Below are positions 23,649-34,631 of a DNA stretch of 64,000 nucleotides, in pieces. The translations under genes and the position numbers were made by a program. Source of the DNA: Geosiphon pyriformis. Taxonomy: Eukaryota; Glomeromycota; Glomeromycetes; Archaeosporales; Geosiphonaceae. Position 1 is the first letter of the stretch. Each line of letters starts with the position of its first letter. Where the stretch lies: NCBI GenBank assembly GCA_016748015.1, contig JAAOMT010000414.1, forward strand, positions 164,353 to 228,352, read 5' to 3'. Below the pieces are notes generated by a model that saw only the letters and a program-made list of their open reading frames with translations, did no database searches and was not told the origin of the DNA.

Positions 23649-24320
23649 CTAACCACCAAAGATTAATTGTAGTTCTTGGGTGGTCCAATCGAGGGTAGCA
23701 TGGGTTTTCAACAACCAATTGTTGCTCATGAGAGCCTGGTATTGTGTGGCTTCCATTACCAAGACTTTGATGGGTATTATAATGCCATTAATTTTGAATA
23801 AGAAATCGTCAATTTCGCCAATTGGAGTTTTGGTTGCTCTATCAACAGTAATTATATAAGCACTAGCAGCATGATCAACTTGGCAACCTAATTGGTCCAT
23901 GAGTTGTCGTGTGATAATGCTGCCTGCTGAACCGCTGTCTAGGATTAATTTGATGGAGTGGCTATCTACTTTGGCATCAGTGTATATTGCTGTAATGGGT
24001 TTCTTTTCAAGAGCAGCTCCACTGAATAATAAGACTGGAGTGGTTTCCTTGAACTCAAACGGGAAGATGGCTGCTAATGTTTTGTTTTCGGTAACTGTTG
24101 CTGGTAGTATGTTGCTGATAAGTTTTTGGATTGGGTTGGTTTTCGGGTTGCTGGGTATGGTGTCTTCTGGGGTAACCAGGAGACTTAAATAGTTCTGGGA
24201 ATTCGGGTTTTGGGTGGCACTGGTACCTGAATTCCAAGAATGTAATTCTGATGGTGAGTTGAAAGAACTGGGGATCAGTTGGTGGACAACCATTACCAAT
24301 CTCCAGTTTTGTTGTGTCAT
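23649..24320 (-). CDS. Retropepsin segment of element C polyprotein
   Basis: Open for 223 codons. The catalytic motif LILDSGSAGSIITRQLMDQL (near residue 128) is the DSG of a retroviral-type aspartic protease. The flap region follows (TPIGEIDDFLFKINGIIIPI) and the conserved end segment VLVMEATQYQALMSNNWLLK, where NNWL matches the NEWL/NDWL element of gypsy proteases. It would cleave the gag-pol polyprotein. Unlike the copies in D, E and H, the DSG is intact. The first Met lies within the gag-PR linker, so it is a polyprotein part and not a true start. Confidence 0.85.
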   Translation of the reverse strand: MTQQNWRLVMVVHQLIPSSFNSPSELHSWNSGTSATQNPNSQNYLSLLVTPEDTIPSNPKTNPIQKLISNILPATVTENKTLAAIFPFEFKETTPVLLFSGAALEKKPITAIYTDAKVDSHSIKLILDSGSAGSIITRQLMDQLGCQVDHAASAYIITVDRATKTPIGEIDDFLFKINGIIIPIKVLVMEATQYQALMSNNWLLKTHATLDWTTQELQLIFGG

Positions 24321-26438
24321 TCTCGGTCTTTGGGTTCTGTGTTAAGGTAAGTTTTAGGGTGGTTTTTGAATGGTTTGAGGTTAATAGATTACTTGTGGCT
24401 GCAGTTGATATATTATGAATGACTGCAGTTGATATATTGCTGGTGGCTGCAGTTGATAAACTGGGGTCTGATATACTGGTGCTTGATAAATTGGCTGCTG
24501 CGTCATTGGCAGGTAAGTGTTTTGATTTTGCTTTTGATTTTGATATTGATTTGGGATTTGGAATCGGTGATCGGGATTTTGATGTTGATTTTCTGATCAT
24601 CAGTTATAAGCATTGTAGTTGGCTCTTATGTGGTTTTGTTTACCACAGTTGTGGTAAACATGCATCTTTGGCTGCCACTGCTGATTGGCTGATGTTGAGA
24701 GATGTGCTTGATTTTGGGAATGATTGTAGTTTCCCTGATTACTGCACTTTTGAGGAGGTTGATAAATGGATTGATGGTTGTTAGCTAAGTATCCCTTAAT
24801 TTTCTGATTGATGGTATCACTAATTTGCTTTAATTTGGAATTCAAATCAGATGATCCATTCATTATTAAATTTACAGCTTGAGCATAGTTGGCTTCTAGC
24901 TCAGCTGATTCAAAATCTCTGATGTGTATGACTGCAGCTTGAAGGTTGGCTGGATGTAATGGGTGTACATGTTGTAAAATGCTACTGTGCAGGCCATGAA
25001 TAAACTGGTTGAGGATCTAGGATTCTGTGAAATACACAGTGTCAATGGCTTGAATTTGGCATAAGACTCTATGAAAGTGTCTTAGGTATGTTGTGACTGC
25101 TTCAGTATTATTCTGTTTGATTGTGATAAAAGTATTGGCTAGACAATTAATACTGTTATTGTTGCTAAAATATCTCAGAAAGGCAGTTTTGAATTGTTGA
25201 AATGTTTATGGTCTGGTGGCTAAACTCTGATACCAAGAATTGGCGGTTTTTTTGAGAAAGTATGAGATTGCTTGTAGAGCTCTGGTGTTGTCCCAATTGT
25301 TTGTTATGATGACCTTGGAAACATCATTGATCCATGCTTGAGCATCATCCTCTTTGTTGGTAAAGTTTTCTAACTTGGTGATGGATGCATAGGCCATTTG
25401 GTTTACGTTTAGTTGTTGTTGTGACTGCTGTAGCAGTTGTTGTTGCAGTAGTGGTTGCTGAAGTGGTCCTTGTGGCTGTTGGATTTGCAGATTTGGTTGT
25501 TGAGATGGCTGCTGAATGGGTTCAACTATTGGATCAATTGGTGGGTAATCGATGATGATATTTGAAGGTATGTTTGGCTAATTAATTAAATTGGGGTTTT
25601 GATTGTTTTGATTTTGCTAAGTTCTAATATTTGGAGTTTCAATTTCCAGATTTTCTATATTTGGATTTCGCAGGGTTTGAACATTCGGGGTTCCGAATTC
25701 CGAGTTTTTTGAGATCAGGTTTTGGTAAGTGAATTCTTGATCTTTACTTCCTTCCTCTTCTTTCTCTGATAATTCCCATGGAGTAATGGCTCCAAAATCT
25801 GGTTGGGGTATTGGTGATTGAATTCCTAATGGCATTGAGAATCATGATTTAAATCCTTCAAAATATGCATCATATGGTCTTAGTAAGTCTTCTTTCTGTT
25901 GTTTGCTTTGGAACTGAAATCTTTTAAATGTTGATGTCACGTTTGATGTGAATGTATCTGCTGATGAAATGTTGATGGTGCTTTTAGGTGTGTAGTGATA
26001 TGATGGAGCAGTTGGTGATTCTACTCTGTGTTTCTTCCAACTAGGTAACTGTATTCCTTTTGGTGTTGTTGCTGGTGTTTGTATTCTTCCTTTACCTTTG
26101 TCTGCATAGGTAATAAGAAATTGTTGTTGCATGTATCTTTCAATGGTTTGATTAATTTCCCTGATGATTGGGACAAAACTGTGATTTCTTGGTAAGCTGG
26201 TGTGTTGAAATAATTCTGTATAGAAATTTTTTCTTGCTGATTTGATATTAACGGTTCCTCTTAAACAGTCTGTGATTTTATCATTGACATAATAGTTGAA
26301 GGCTGATTCGGCTGAATAGTGATTACTATTTAATCTTAATTATTGGCTGTATTGTTGAAACAAGGATTTTGCAAATCCTAAGTGGTTGGCTCCTATAATT
26401 TCTGATTCTGCCACATTTGGATGGTGTTGTTGGCACTG
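24321..26438 (-). pseudogene. gag of element C
   Basis: Structural polyprotein. The N-terminal part (26430-25600) has NFYTELFQHTSLP and MQQQFLITYADKGKGR, followed by Pro/Ser/Gln-rich linkers. The capsid core (25400-24900) has MAYASITKLENFTNKEDDAQ, ALQAISYFLKKTANSWYQSL, FLRYFSNNNSIN and FIHGLHSSILQHVHPLHP, a typical retrotransposon gag fold. The knuckle (24600-24660) reads YHNCGKQNHIRANY, a CCHC with first and last Cys mutated to Tyr. A P-x-YQ repeat (YQAPVYQTPVYQLQPPAIYQ) follows before PR in the same frame. No conserved ATG exists: the first shared codons are GTG GCA. A few stops, all at probable Gln positions. Confidence 0.85.
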
Positions 26439-26475
26439 GTTCTCTGTAAGATTATACCTCACAAAGAACACCAAA
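26439..26475 (-). promoter_or_regulatory. Primer-binding position with 12-bp stem-loop (element C)
   Basis: Immediately after the 5' LTR the RNA reads TTTGGTGTTCTTTGTGAG. The segment GTTCTTTGTGAG pairs with CTTACAGAGAAC across a 7-nt loop (12 pairs, two of them G-U). A PBS normally starts with TGG and matches a tRNA 3' end; I cannot match one. The stem-loop recurs after the LTRs of B, G and H. See the finding on U5 complementarity. Confidence 0.65.
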
Positions 26476-27396
26476 TGTTACAAGTGATTCTTTGGGGTGT
26501 CGAGTAAATAACAAACCCATAACTTGATGCTCAAAGCAATTGGTAACAATGATAATCTGAAGGTTTTCTAATTGAGTTCTTTGTATACTGGACAGAGATT
26601 CAATGATAACAGTTTATTAGTAGTTTCCTGAAACCATAGTTTCGTCAATTGCTTACTCAGCTTGATGGTTAATGATTCTCTTGGTACGATATCCTCTGTA
26701 AGTATATACCAGTGCTGTTTCCTGATGTTAGTTCCTCCGTAAGTCCTCCAAGAGTAAGTATTGTTTAAGCAAGTTTATTCTTCTGTAAGTCCTCCAAAAG
26801 TAAATATTGTTTAAGTAAGTTTTATTCTTCTGTAAGTCCTCCAAGAGTAAATCCTTTAATCAAGTTAGTAGACAACAAAGAAAATAAAAAAAAGATAAAA
26901 GAAAGAATAAGAAATAAGCCAAGGCAATTTGCAAGTTAGTATCCCGTCAATAGCCGTGATCAAGAACTATTGTCCAGTATGATTAAGTATCAATTACTAT
27001 CAACATGAAGTATTGATAGTGAAGAATGAATTTAATATAGTAAATAATTATTTATTTGAAGATTGTGGTAACTAAACTAAAGATTCTTGGTGTTGATTCT
27101 CCCTCTTTCTGCTTCTAATACTACTGTTATATATACATATTTAAGATTTCTCAATTCTTCAATTCCTTGCGACAGGAATCCTGGAATTTCTGGAATCCTG
27201 TGATTCCTGATGAGAAGAATCCTGGAATTCTGGAATTCTGGAATTCTGCAATTTCTTGCCAGAGAATCCTGAAATTTCTGAAATTCTGCAATTCCTCTGA
27301 GAAGAATCCTGGAATTCCACATTTACTACATCTACTTCTGATTGGCTAATATCTACTTGCTAATAATAATATATTTCTTATATTCTATGAGTAATA
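26476..27396 (-). repeat. 5' LTR of element C
   Basis: Plus-strand ends TGTTACAAG and GAGTAATA (from GAGTAACA). It has a GGAATTCC-type minisatellite at about 27150-27320 that differs in detail from the 3' LTR, and a TATATATA box near 27128. It drives transcription leftward. Confidence 0.95.
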
Positions 27397-28440
27397 GTGG
27401 TTAAATATCCAATAATAATTCCTTTTGGTATTTTAATAATGTTTCTCATGTTGTTGTAAATAGAAATTTTGATGTGACTGTGATTTTTGGCTGGTATGTG
27501 TAGATTGACTAATCCAATTTCTCTTGATTCACAAAGTTTTGCTTCTGCCTCAAAAATCTGAACCTGATCCTTTACTTTTCTCTTTATGACTAACATGTAC
27601 TGGTTATATGGTGGAATAAAAATTGATTAACAGATGGAAATAATTTCTCTCTTGTTAACAATTTTTTTTTCTGCCATATTAATTGATATGTCTATTCTAC
27701 TCATGGATCCGAAATCCTGTATCCCTCTAGCTGTAATCTCTAATTCTTCCCTATTTCTCACTGATACTAATTAAGCTATTTTAGCCAAAAGCAAAAAAAT
27801 TGTCTGTGTTATCTTTTTATTTGGCTCTATAATATAAGTCTTTTCTGAGTTATATTGTAGCATTGCAATGATATTTTCTACATATCCTGTGTTAATTATT
27901 CCTCTTCTGATGTTAATCTCTTTTTTTACTAAACTACTTCTGGATGTTAACTAAACTATTGTTGTTGTTAGAATTTCCAGTGCTATTTTAAGATCAATGC
28001 AGGTGTGCGAGTGTGGTTCCAATTTAATCACATCTTGTTCTGGATATTACAAATCAAATTCAGCATCAGTATCATGCACTCATTCTGGCATAATGCTTTT
28101 ATTGTTATCACTGAACCATTTGAGTTCCTGTTTCTTGGAGAGATCAAGAAGGGCAATATATTATTTGGGATTTGAATTAGAATTCAAAACATCATAATTG
28201 TCATTGCCTATTTGAATGGAGCTAGAACTGCTGTTTTTGTTATCATTGTTATCAAAGTTTAAATTGGAATTGAACAGTGATTCCAATTCTGATACACAGC
28301 TGCTGATTGGTTTGTCTTTCTTTGGAATTATGTAAATTATGCATGGTGGTGGATTGTAGATGAGATCACACTTATTACAATACTGAAAGTCACATGAGAT
28401 CAAACAGTAGTCACATAATCAGATGTTTATTTCTTCCAAA
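27397..28440 (-). pseudogene. dUTPase of element B (upstream part)
   Basis: Continuation of element B on the other side of element C. The C-terminal beta domain (27596-27400, HIPAKNHSHIKISIYN) comes first on the map, then degraded dUTPase motifs (ARGIQDFGSMSRIDI, VENIIAML, VGFD region near 28020-28060), the acidic linker (open 28161-28403), and the cysteine cluster CDYCLISCDFQYCNKC near 28370-28420. Several stops interrupt the enzyme, unlike element C. Confidence 0.8.
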
Positions 28441-29100
28441 CACTGTTTTTGCTCTTCTTTTGTTGGTGCCAAATTTTGGTAATGCTCATGAAACTCCTTT
28501 GGGCCTGTTTTTATGTCAAGAAAAGCATCTGAGTTTGGAATGAGAACAATGTTAACTGGTTCTGAAGAGTTATTTTTAATTTCCAAGATTTTGCTGGGTA
28601 TGATTCCTTTGACTTTGGCATTTACTATTTTCCAGATTTTGTTCTTGTCATGTAAGTAACCATTTAAGTAAGTTATTGCTCAGTACCATGTTACAGTAAT
28701 GGAAGTGCTATAACTAATCCAGTCACTTATAAGAATCATGTATTGGCATAAAGTGTCACATGTTTCTCTTCGACCAGAAATGTCATTCCACATTCCTTTG
28801 TTAAGTAACCATTTGCCACAAATAAAACATGATTCATTGTTCCACTTTTCCTGTTTCTTTGAGTAGCCATAGTGTTCTCTATAATATGGCTTGCAATAAT
28901 AGTGGGTTTTTGTCTAATAGTTTTTGTTAGATGCTATCCAAGCTCCCAAGAAGAAAAGTTTCTTCTTATAGTCTTTGCATTTGAGGGATATATATGACAG
29001 CTTTTTTATTGGTTCATGTAAGTATTCTTTTTTCCAACTACTAGTTATTTTTTCTGTAGTGGTGTTTTTTTCTGGTGTGTTTTTTTTCTTTGTCATTTCA
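28440..29100 (-). pseudogene. CxxC-rich zinc cassette of element B
   Basis: Homologue of 22745-23300. Readable parts are LKCKDYKKKLFFLGAWIASN, HYYCKPYYREHYGYSKKQEK, SCFICGKWLLNKGMW and TCDTLCQYMILISDW. Several Cys are mutated to Tyr (TGT to TAT), but spacing is kept. Supports the cassette as an ancestral part of this family. Confidence 0.7.
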
Positions 29101-29830
29101 GAAAAGTACTGGTGGTAACTTGTTGTGTTTGGTTTTGGCCCAGGAAATTTGGTAAGCTTCCCAGGTAGGGTTTTTTTTTTCTTCTTTTAATTCAATAAGT
29201 GGTTTGTTATTGGTAGTGGTCTTAAAATGACCACAAGTGGCTGGCACACATGTGTGGTGGCTGTTTTGGTTGAACTGCAGTTTTTGGGTGTTCTAGTCAA
29301 GCATGACATTGGTTTTGGACAGCTAGTTGTTCCCAATGAAAGCTTGGTACTGAGTAGCTTTCATCACAAGAACTTTGATGGGTATAATGATGTTATTAAT
29401 TTCAATGAGTAATTTGTCTATTTTGCCAATTGGAGTTTTGGTTGCTCTATTAGCTGTTATGATTCTGGTGCTGACAGCATAATCAACTTGACAACCTAAT
29501 TGGTTTATAAGTTGTCATGTAATAATGCTGCCTGCTGACCCACTATTTAGGATTAATTTTATAGCCTGACTATCGACTTTAGCATTGGTGTACATAACAG
29601 TGATGGGTTTTTTTTTAAGTACAGCTTTATTGAACAATGGTGTTTGTGATGGTTCTTTGAATTCAAATGAGAAAATTGCTAATAGTAATTTATTGTTAGT
29701 TATGGTGGCTGGAGGTATATTGCTGGTAAGTAATTTGTTTTGGTTGGGTTTTTGGTTGTTGGATAAGACATCTTCTAGAGTAACTAGAAGACTTAAATAG
29801 TGTTGGGAATTCAGGTTTTAAGTGTATCTA
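29100..29830 (-). pseudogene. Retropepsin of element B
   Basis: Broken protease with LILNSGSAGSII (Asp to Asn) near 29525-29560, TPIGKIDKLLIEINNIIIPI near 29390-29440, and VMKATQYQAFIGNN near 29330-29365. Upstream linker near 29640-29810 matches that of element C. Confidence 0.75.
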
Positions 29831-31921
29831 GTCTCTGAATTCTGAGAACATGTTCTTGATTGTTGAGTAGAAGAGCTGGGAATCAGTTAATGAACAACTA
29901 TTGCTGATCTCCAATTTTGTTGTGTCATTATTAGTCTTTGTGTTCTGGTATAAGATAAGTTTTGTGGCAGTGTTTGAATTTGTTGAGGCTGATATATTAC
30001 TTGCAGCTGCAACTAATAAATGATGGGTGTTGTTGACTGATAAATAGGAGCTTGATATACTAGTGGTTGATAAATTGGCTGTTATGTTATTTGGGTGTAA
30101 TAAGGTGAGTCTTGATCCTGATTTGGGTATTGATTCAGCATTTGAAATCTGTAATTGGGGTTTCAATATTGATTTTCCGATCATGAATTATTATTATAAA
30201 AATGGTAGTTAATTTTCAAATGGTCTTGTTTACCACAATTGTGACAGATATACATTTTTTGTTGCCATGGCTAATTGGATGATGATAAAGAATGCAACTG
30301 ATTTTGGAAGTGATTCACATTTCTGGAATTATTGTATCATTGGGGTGACTGATAAATTGCATGATTGTTAACTAAGTATCCTTTTAATTTCTGATTAATT
30401 GAATCACTGAGTTATTTCAATTTGGAATTCAAGTCAGATAATTCATTCATGACTAGGTTTATGGCTTGAATGTGATTAGCTTTAAGTTCTGTGAATTCAA
30501 AATTCTGTGTATTGGTAACTGCATTTTGGATAGTTTGTGGGTGCATTGAGTATACGTATTGGAGGATGCTACTGTGCAGTCTATGGATGAACTGGTTTAG
30601 AATTTGTGGTGCTATAAAGTAATTCACATTAATTGCTTGTATTTGGTGCAAGTTCCTATGAAAGCATCCTAAGTAAGTAGTAACTGCTTCAGTTTTTTTT
30701 TGCTTGATGGTGATAAAGGTATTGGCTAAGTGATTAATACTGTTATTGTTGCTAAAATATTTCAAGAACTCAAGCTTAAATGCATTGAAATCCTGAAGTT
30801 TGTTAACCAAGCTCTGATACCATAAGTTGGTGGTATCCTGGAGGAAGTATGGAATGGTTTGCATGGCTTGTGCATTATTCCATTCATTGACCATAATGGC
30901 TTTTTTCACATTATTCAGCCATACTTGGGCATCATCCTCTTTGCTAATGAATTTCTCGAGTTTTGCTATTGGGGCATAAGCCATTGGATCCAAGTTTAGT
31001 GGTTGTGGTGGTTGAAGTGGTAATTGCTGAGATAGTATTGGCAGCTATTGAAGTTGTTTAGCAATTGGATCAATTGGTTGTTAATTAATGACAATTTCTG
31101 GAGATAAGTTTTGCTGATTAATTAACTCAGAGTTTGAATTGTTCAGAGTTTGCTGGTTTTGAATATTTGGAGTTTCAACTTTTGGATTTTCTGTGATCAG
31201 GTTCTGATAATTAAATTATTGATCCTCTTCTTCTTTTTCTTCTAATACTATTATCTCCCAAAGACTTACAGTTCTAAAATCTGGTGGAAGTGATAGTAAT
31301 TGGAATCTTAATGGTGTTGACAATCATGATTTAAATTCTTTGAAGTAATTGCCATAGGTTCCTAATAATTCTGCTTTCTTTTGTTTACTTTGAAATAGTA
31401 GTTGTTCAAATGTTAATGTTGTGTTTAATGTGGACACACCTGCTAATGTGATATTGATAGTACTTTTAGAGATGTGATAATATGATGAATATAATAGAGA
31501 TTTAATTCTTTGTTTCTTTTATATTGGTAATTGTATTTTTTTTGGAGTTATTGCTGGTATTTGTAACTTTTCTTTACTCTTATCTGTATAGGTAATAAGA
31601 AATTGTTGTTGAGTGTATCTTTTAATTTCTTGATTAATTTCTCTGATGATTGGTACAAAACTATAATTTTGTGGTAAGCTAATGTGTTGAATTAATTCTG
31701 TATAAAAATTTTCTCTTGCTGATTCAATGTCAACTGGTCTTCCCAGAAAATCTGTGATTCTTTTGTTAATGTAAAAGTTGAAGGCTGATTCCACTAGATA
31801 ATAATTGTTGGTTAAGCCCAATTGTTGGCTGTACTGTTGAAATAAGAATTTAGTGAATTCTAAATGGTTTGTCTCTATTATTTTTGATTTTGTCACTTTT
31901 GGATAATTGTTGTTAGTGCTG
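29830..31921 (-). pseudogene. gag of element B
   Basis: The N-terminal domain is open at 31896-31519 (first codon GTG; KIIETNHLEFTKFLFQQYSQ). The capsid is open at 30993-30412 (193 codons; YAPIAKLEKFISKEDDAQVW, TIPYFLQDTTNLWYQSLVNK, FIHRLHSSILQYVYSMHPQT). The knuckle near 30210-30255 is YICHNCGKQDHLKINY, with the last Cys lost. Same order as in element C. Confidence 0.82.
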
Positions 31922-31958
31922 GTTCTTTGTAAAATTATATCTTACAGAAAGCACCAAA
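31922..31958 (-). promoter_or_regulatory. Primer-binding position with stem-loop (element B)
   Basis: After the LTR the RNA reads TTTGGTGCTTTCTGTAAG, loop ATATAAT, then TTTACAAAGAACC. The stem is the same as in element C with two mismatches. The first bases TTTGGTGCT are shared with elements C and H. Confidence 0.6.
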
Positions 31959-32768
31959 TGTTACAAGTAAATATTTGGGGTTTTAAATCAAATAACAAAC
32001 CCATAATTTGGTGTTTAATTAATATATTAATATGGTAATTTTTGAAGATTTTGGGTAAGTTTTTTGTATAATAGACAAAGATTCAATTGATAGTTTTATC
32101 CATAGCTTTCCAAAACCGCAGTTTCATCAATTTTTTTTTCAGCGTAATGGCTGGTAATTCTCCTGGTAAGATATCTTCAATTCTGAGTGTCTATTCTTAT
32201 TTCTGGGTCTTTTACCAGTACTATATCCTAACATTAGTACCTCTGTGTGTAATTTTTTTAATCAAGTTAATAAACAACAAAGAAAATAAAATAAGAGAGA
32301 AATAAGAAAAATAAGCCAAGACAATTTGCATGTTAGTATCCCATTAATAGCCATGATTAAGAGCTATTGTTCCAGTGTGATTAAGTATTAATTACTATCA
32401 ACATAAAATATTGATAGTGAAGAGTAAGTTAAAATAGTGAATAATTATTTATTGATATTTGTGGGATGAAAGGTTGCTTAGATAAAATCTAAACTTAGAA
32501 ATCTGTCTTTTTTTCTTCTAATGCTACCACTATATATACATAATTGAAATTCCTCAATTCTTTGATTCTTCACACTAAGAATCTTGGAATTCCTGGAATC
32601 CTGCAATTTCTTTTGAAAAGAATCCTGTAATTTCTCATATGAGAATTTTGAAATTCCTGAAATCTTATAATTCTTCTTGAAAGAAATTTTGGAATTCCAC
32701 ATTTATTATGGCTACTTTTGATTGGCTACTTTATATGCTAATATACTTCCTATATTTTATGAGTAACA
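31959..32768 (-). repeat. 5' LTR of element B
   Basis: Plus-strand ends TGTTACAAG and GAGTAACA, followed by the target duplication CCAT. The GGAATTCC-type minisatellite is at about 32545-32698 and a TATATATA box near 32530. Confidence 0.9.
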
Positions 32769-32772
32769 CCAT

Positions 32773-33550
32773 GTACAAACTGAAAAACAGTCTTAATATA
32801 AGCCAATTTAATCTTAAAAATTGTATTAAGCACCAAAATAAAGACTATTTACTCAACAAATTTTTAATAATCAGTAATAATTTTTTAAATATCACTAGTG
32901 GCAACACCAGAAACCAAAAAAATAATTCAGTTTCTATTTAATCAGCCCAGTTTTTAAGAACAAGAAATCCAATAAAAAATTTTTGTTTTGCTTCTAAAAT
33001 TGGCAAAAATTTGTTAAAAAATATTATATTTAACAACATAATTAATGGTTAATCTTGCCCTATTTTAGATAATATGCTAAATAATACAATAAAAATTTTA
33101 TTTAAAATTTTATCTGAAATTATAAAAGAGTTTAATATAAAAATAATAAAAACAAATAACTGTTTACACTTTTTAGAATTCTTGACTTTTTTAACTATTT
33201 TTAAAAAAGTAATGTTAATAATATTAAATATAATAGCAATAGTTAGAAAAACTTGCTTGTTAATTAATTTATTATTATAAACTTTTGGACTTTTAATAAA
33301 AGTAAAGACAATATTAAAACTGATTCAAGTATGTTTTTTAAAGAAAACTTTAACTGGTAAAGAACTAGCCAAAAATAAAAAAAAATGCTTTAAAAATTAT
33401 TAGAAATAGTTTAAAATATTTTGTTTAACTGTTTCTATAATAGAAAAAATTTTTCTGGTTAATACTTTATTAAATATCTTAAAAAAAATATCAAATACAG
33501 TTTTTTTACTTTTTGTTTTGATAATAATTATAAAATTAAGAAGATAAAGA
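32773..33550 (-). pseudogene. LINE ORF1 N-terminal part, copy 1
   Basis: Upstream half of the ORF1 whose C-terminal half is at 11419-12597. Readable minus-strand segments run leftward into NTIFKIKLAYIKTVFQFVHG at the insertion border. It aligns over about 380 bp with 34270-34631 and over about 390 bp with 48516-48910, so copy 1 and copy 2 belong to the same LINE family. Coding potential is destroyed. Confidence 0.6.
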
Positions 33551-34269
33551 GTTTAATTATTTTTTTTATACTAAATTAAAAATATTATTATTACAAAAAC
33601 CAATTTATAATTCAAAAACTTACTTTTTGTTTTTAATTATTTTTTTATCAATTAATTTTATTTTAGATTAAATGCAAATTGCATAATATATTTAGAACTT
33701 TAATAATTTAAATTAATTGTTTTTAATTATGACAATTAATAAAATACTAATTTTTTTATTTTTTATTTAGAAACTATATACTTAAAAAAATTAATTATTA
33801 TAAATAGATTTTATAATTTAATTTTATGATAGTCTGATAAAAAAAAAGTTTATCTTAATTTAAATATATTATTATTATTATTATTATTGTTAACCAGAAA
33901 AATAAACAAATTTTAGTAATTGTAATTAATTAACATAAAATAAAACAAATTATACAAATAACACAAAAACTAAAAAAATAATAAAAAAATACCAATACTA
34001 AAAACATTTATTTACTAACTACTATATTAAAAATCTGTGTTAAATTTATGTTTTATAACAAAAAAATTCAATAGGTAAAATATTAATATTAAAATTTGCA
34101 AAATTTTTAAAATCTTTAAAAACTAGTTATTTTAAAAGATATTTAATTTTTTAACAATATTTTTAGAAACTGTTTTTATAAACCAAATACAAATACTAAA
34201 AGTTATAATTTTTTATTTATCAAATTTATTTGTAATATTAAACAATAAATAAAACAAAGAATTAATCAA
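33551..34269. other. AT-rich DNA, nothing recognised
   Basis: Extremely AT-rich, with short ATT-type runs (about 33867-33890 is a TTA repeat). No supported ORF, RNA or repeat with clear borders. Probably decayed transposon sequence upstream of LINE copy 1 and downstream of copy 2. Confidence 0.5.
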
Positions 34270-34631
34270 AATTAATTTAATCTTAAAAATAATATTAAAT
34301 ACTAAAATAAAGATTATTTATTCAAAATTTTTTAATAATTAGAAATTGTTTCTTAGATATTACCAAAAAACAAAAAAAATAATTTAATTTCTATTAATTA
34401 TTTTAATTTTTAAGATTATGTAATTTAATAGATTATTTTGCTTTTAAATTGGTATTAATTTGTCAAAAAACATTATAATTGGCAACATAATTAGTAGTTA
34501 ATCTTAATTTATCTTAAAAAATATGTTATTATTATTGTTGTTTATATTAAAAAATAAATTAAATACTATTAAAAAAAAATTATTTGAAATTTTATTTGAA
34601 ATTACAAAAAGATTTAATATAACAATACCAG
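34270..34631 (-). pseudogene. LINE ORF1 middle part, copy 2
   Basis: Matches 32790-33150 by direct alignment (for example shared AATTTAATCTTAAAAAT and GGCAACATAATTA). It ends at the target duplication CCAG and resumes at 48490 after the mosaic element. More AT-shifted than copy 1. Confidence 0.6.

Larger units (their letters stand above)
17088..27396 (-). mobile_element. Youngest full-length gypsy-type element with dUTPase (element C)
   Basis: Complete element of 10,309 bp nested in element B. It has LTRs at 17088-17984 (3') and 26476-27396 (5') and a perfect 4-bp target duplication GTGG (17084-17087 and 27397-27400). Order in transcription direction: 5' LTR, primer-site hairpin, gag with CCHC, retropepsin, CxxC cassette, C5 cluster with dUTPase, RT, RNase H, integrase, ORF3, polypurine tract, 3' LTR. 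Gag through RT can be read in one frame apart from scattered stops. It is defective: RT active site YLDN, integrase Glu changed to Lys, stops at Gln/Arg positions. Confidence 0.95.
12598..32768 (-). mobile_element. Gypsy-type LTR retrotransposon with dUTPase (element B), split by a nested copy
   Basis: Minus-strand element with LTRs at 12598-13436 (3') and 31959-32768 (5') and perfect 4-bp target duplications CCAT (12594-12597 and 32769-32772). Internal halves 13437-17087 (ORF3, integrase, RNase H, RT) and 27397-31958 (dUTPase, zinc cassette, PR, gag) join exactly once element C (17088-27396) is removed. It has more stops than C and its copies diverge more, so it is older. It landed inside a LINE ORF1 remnant (11419-12597 with 32773-33550). 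Confidence 0.92.

Noticed and set aside
26458-26475. Canonical tRNA primer-binding site assigned to a specific tRNA
   Set aside because: The leader starts with TGG as expected, but I could not match the next 10-12 bases to any tRNA with confidence.
27077-27349. Open frames rich in Ile, Pro and Asn in the 5' LTR of element C (also 17700-17888, 32478-32702)
   Set aside because: They translate the GGAATTCC minisatellite in the LTR.
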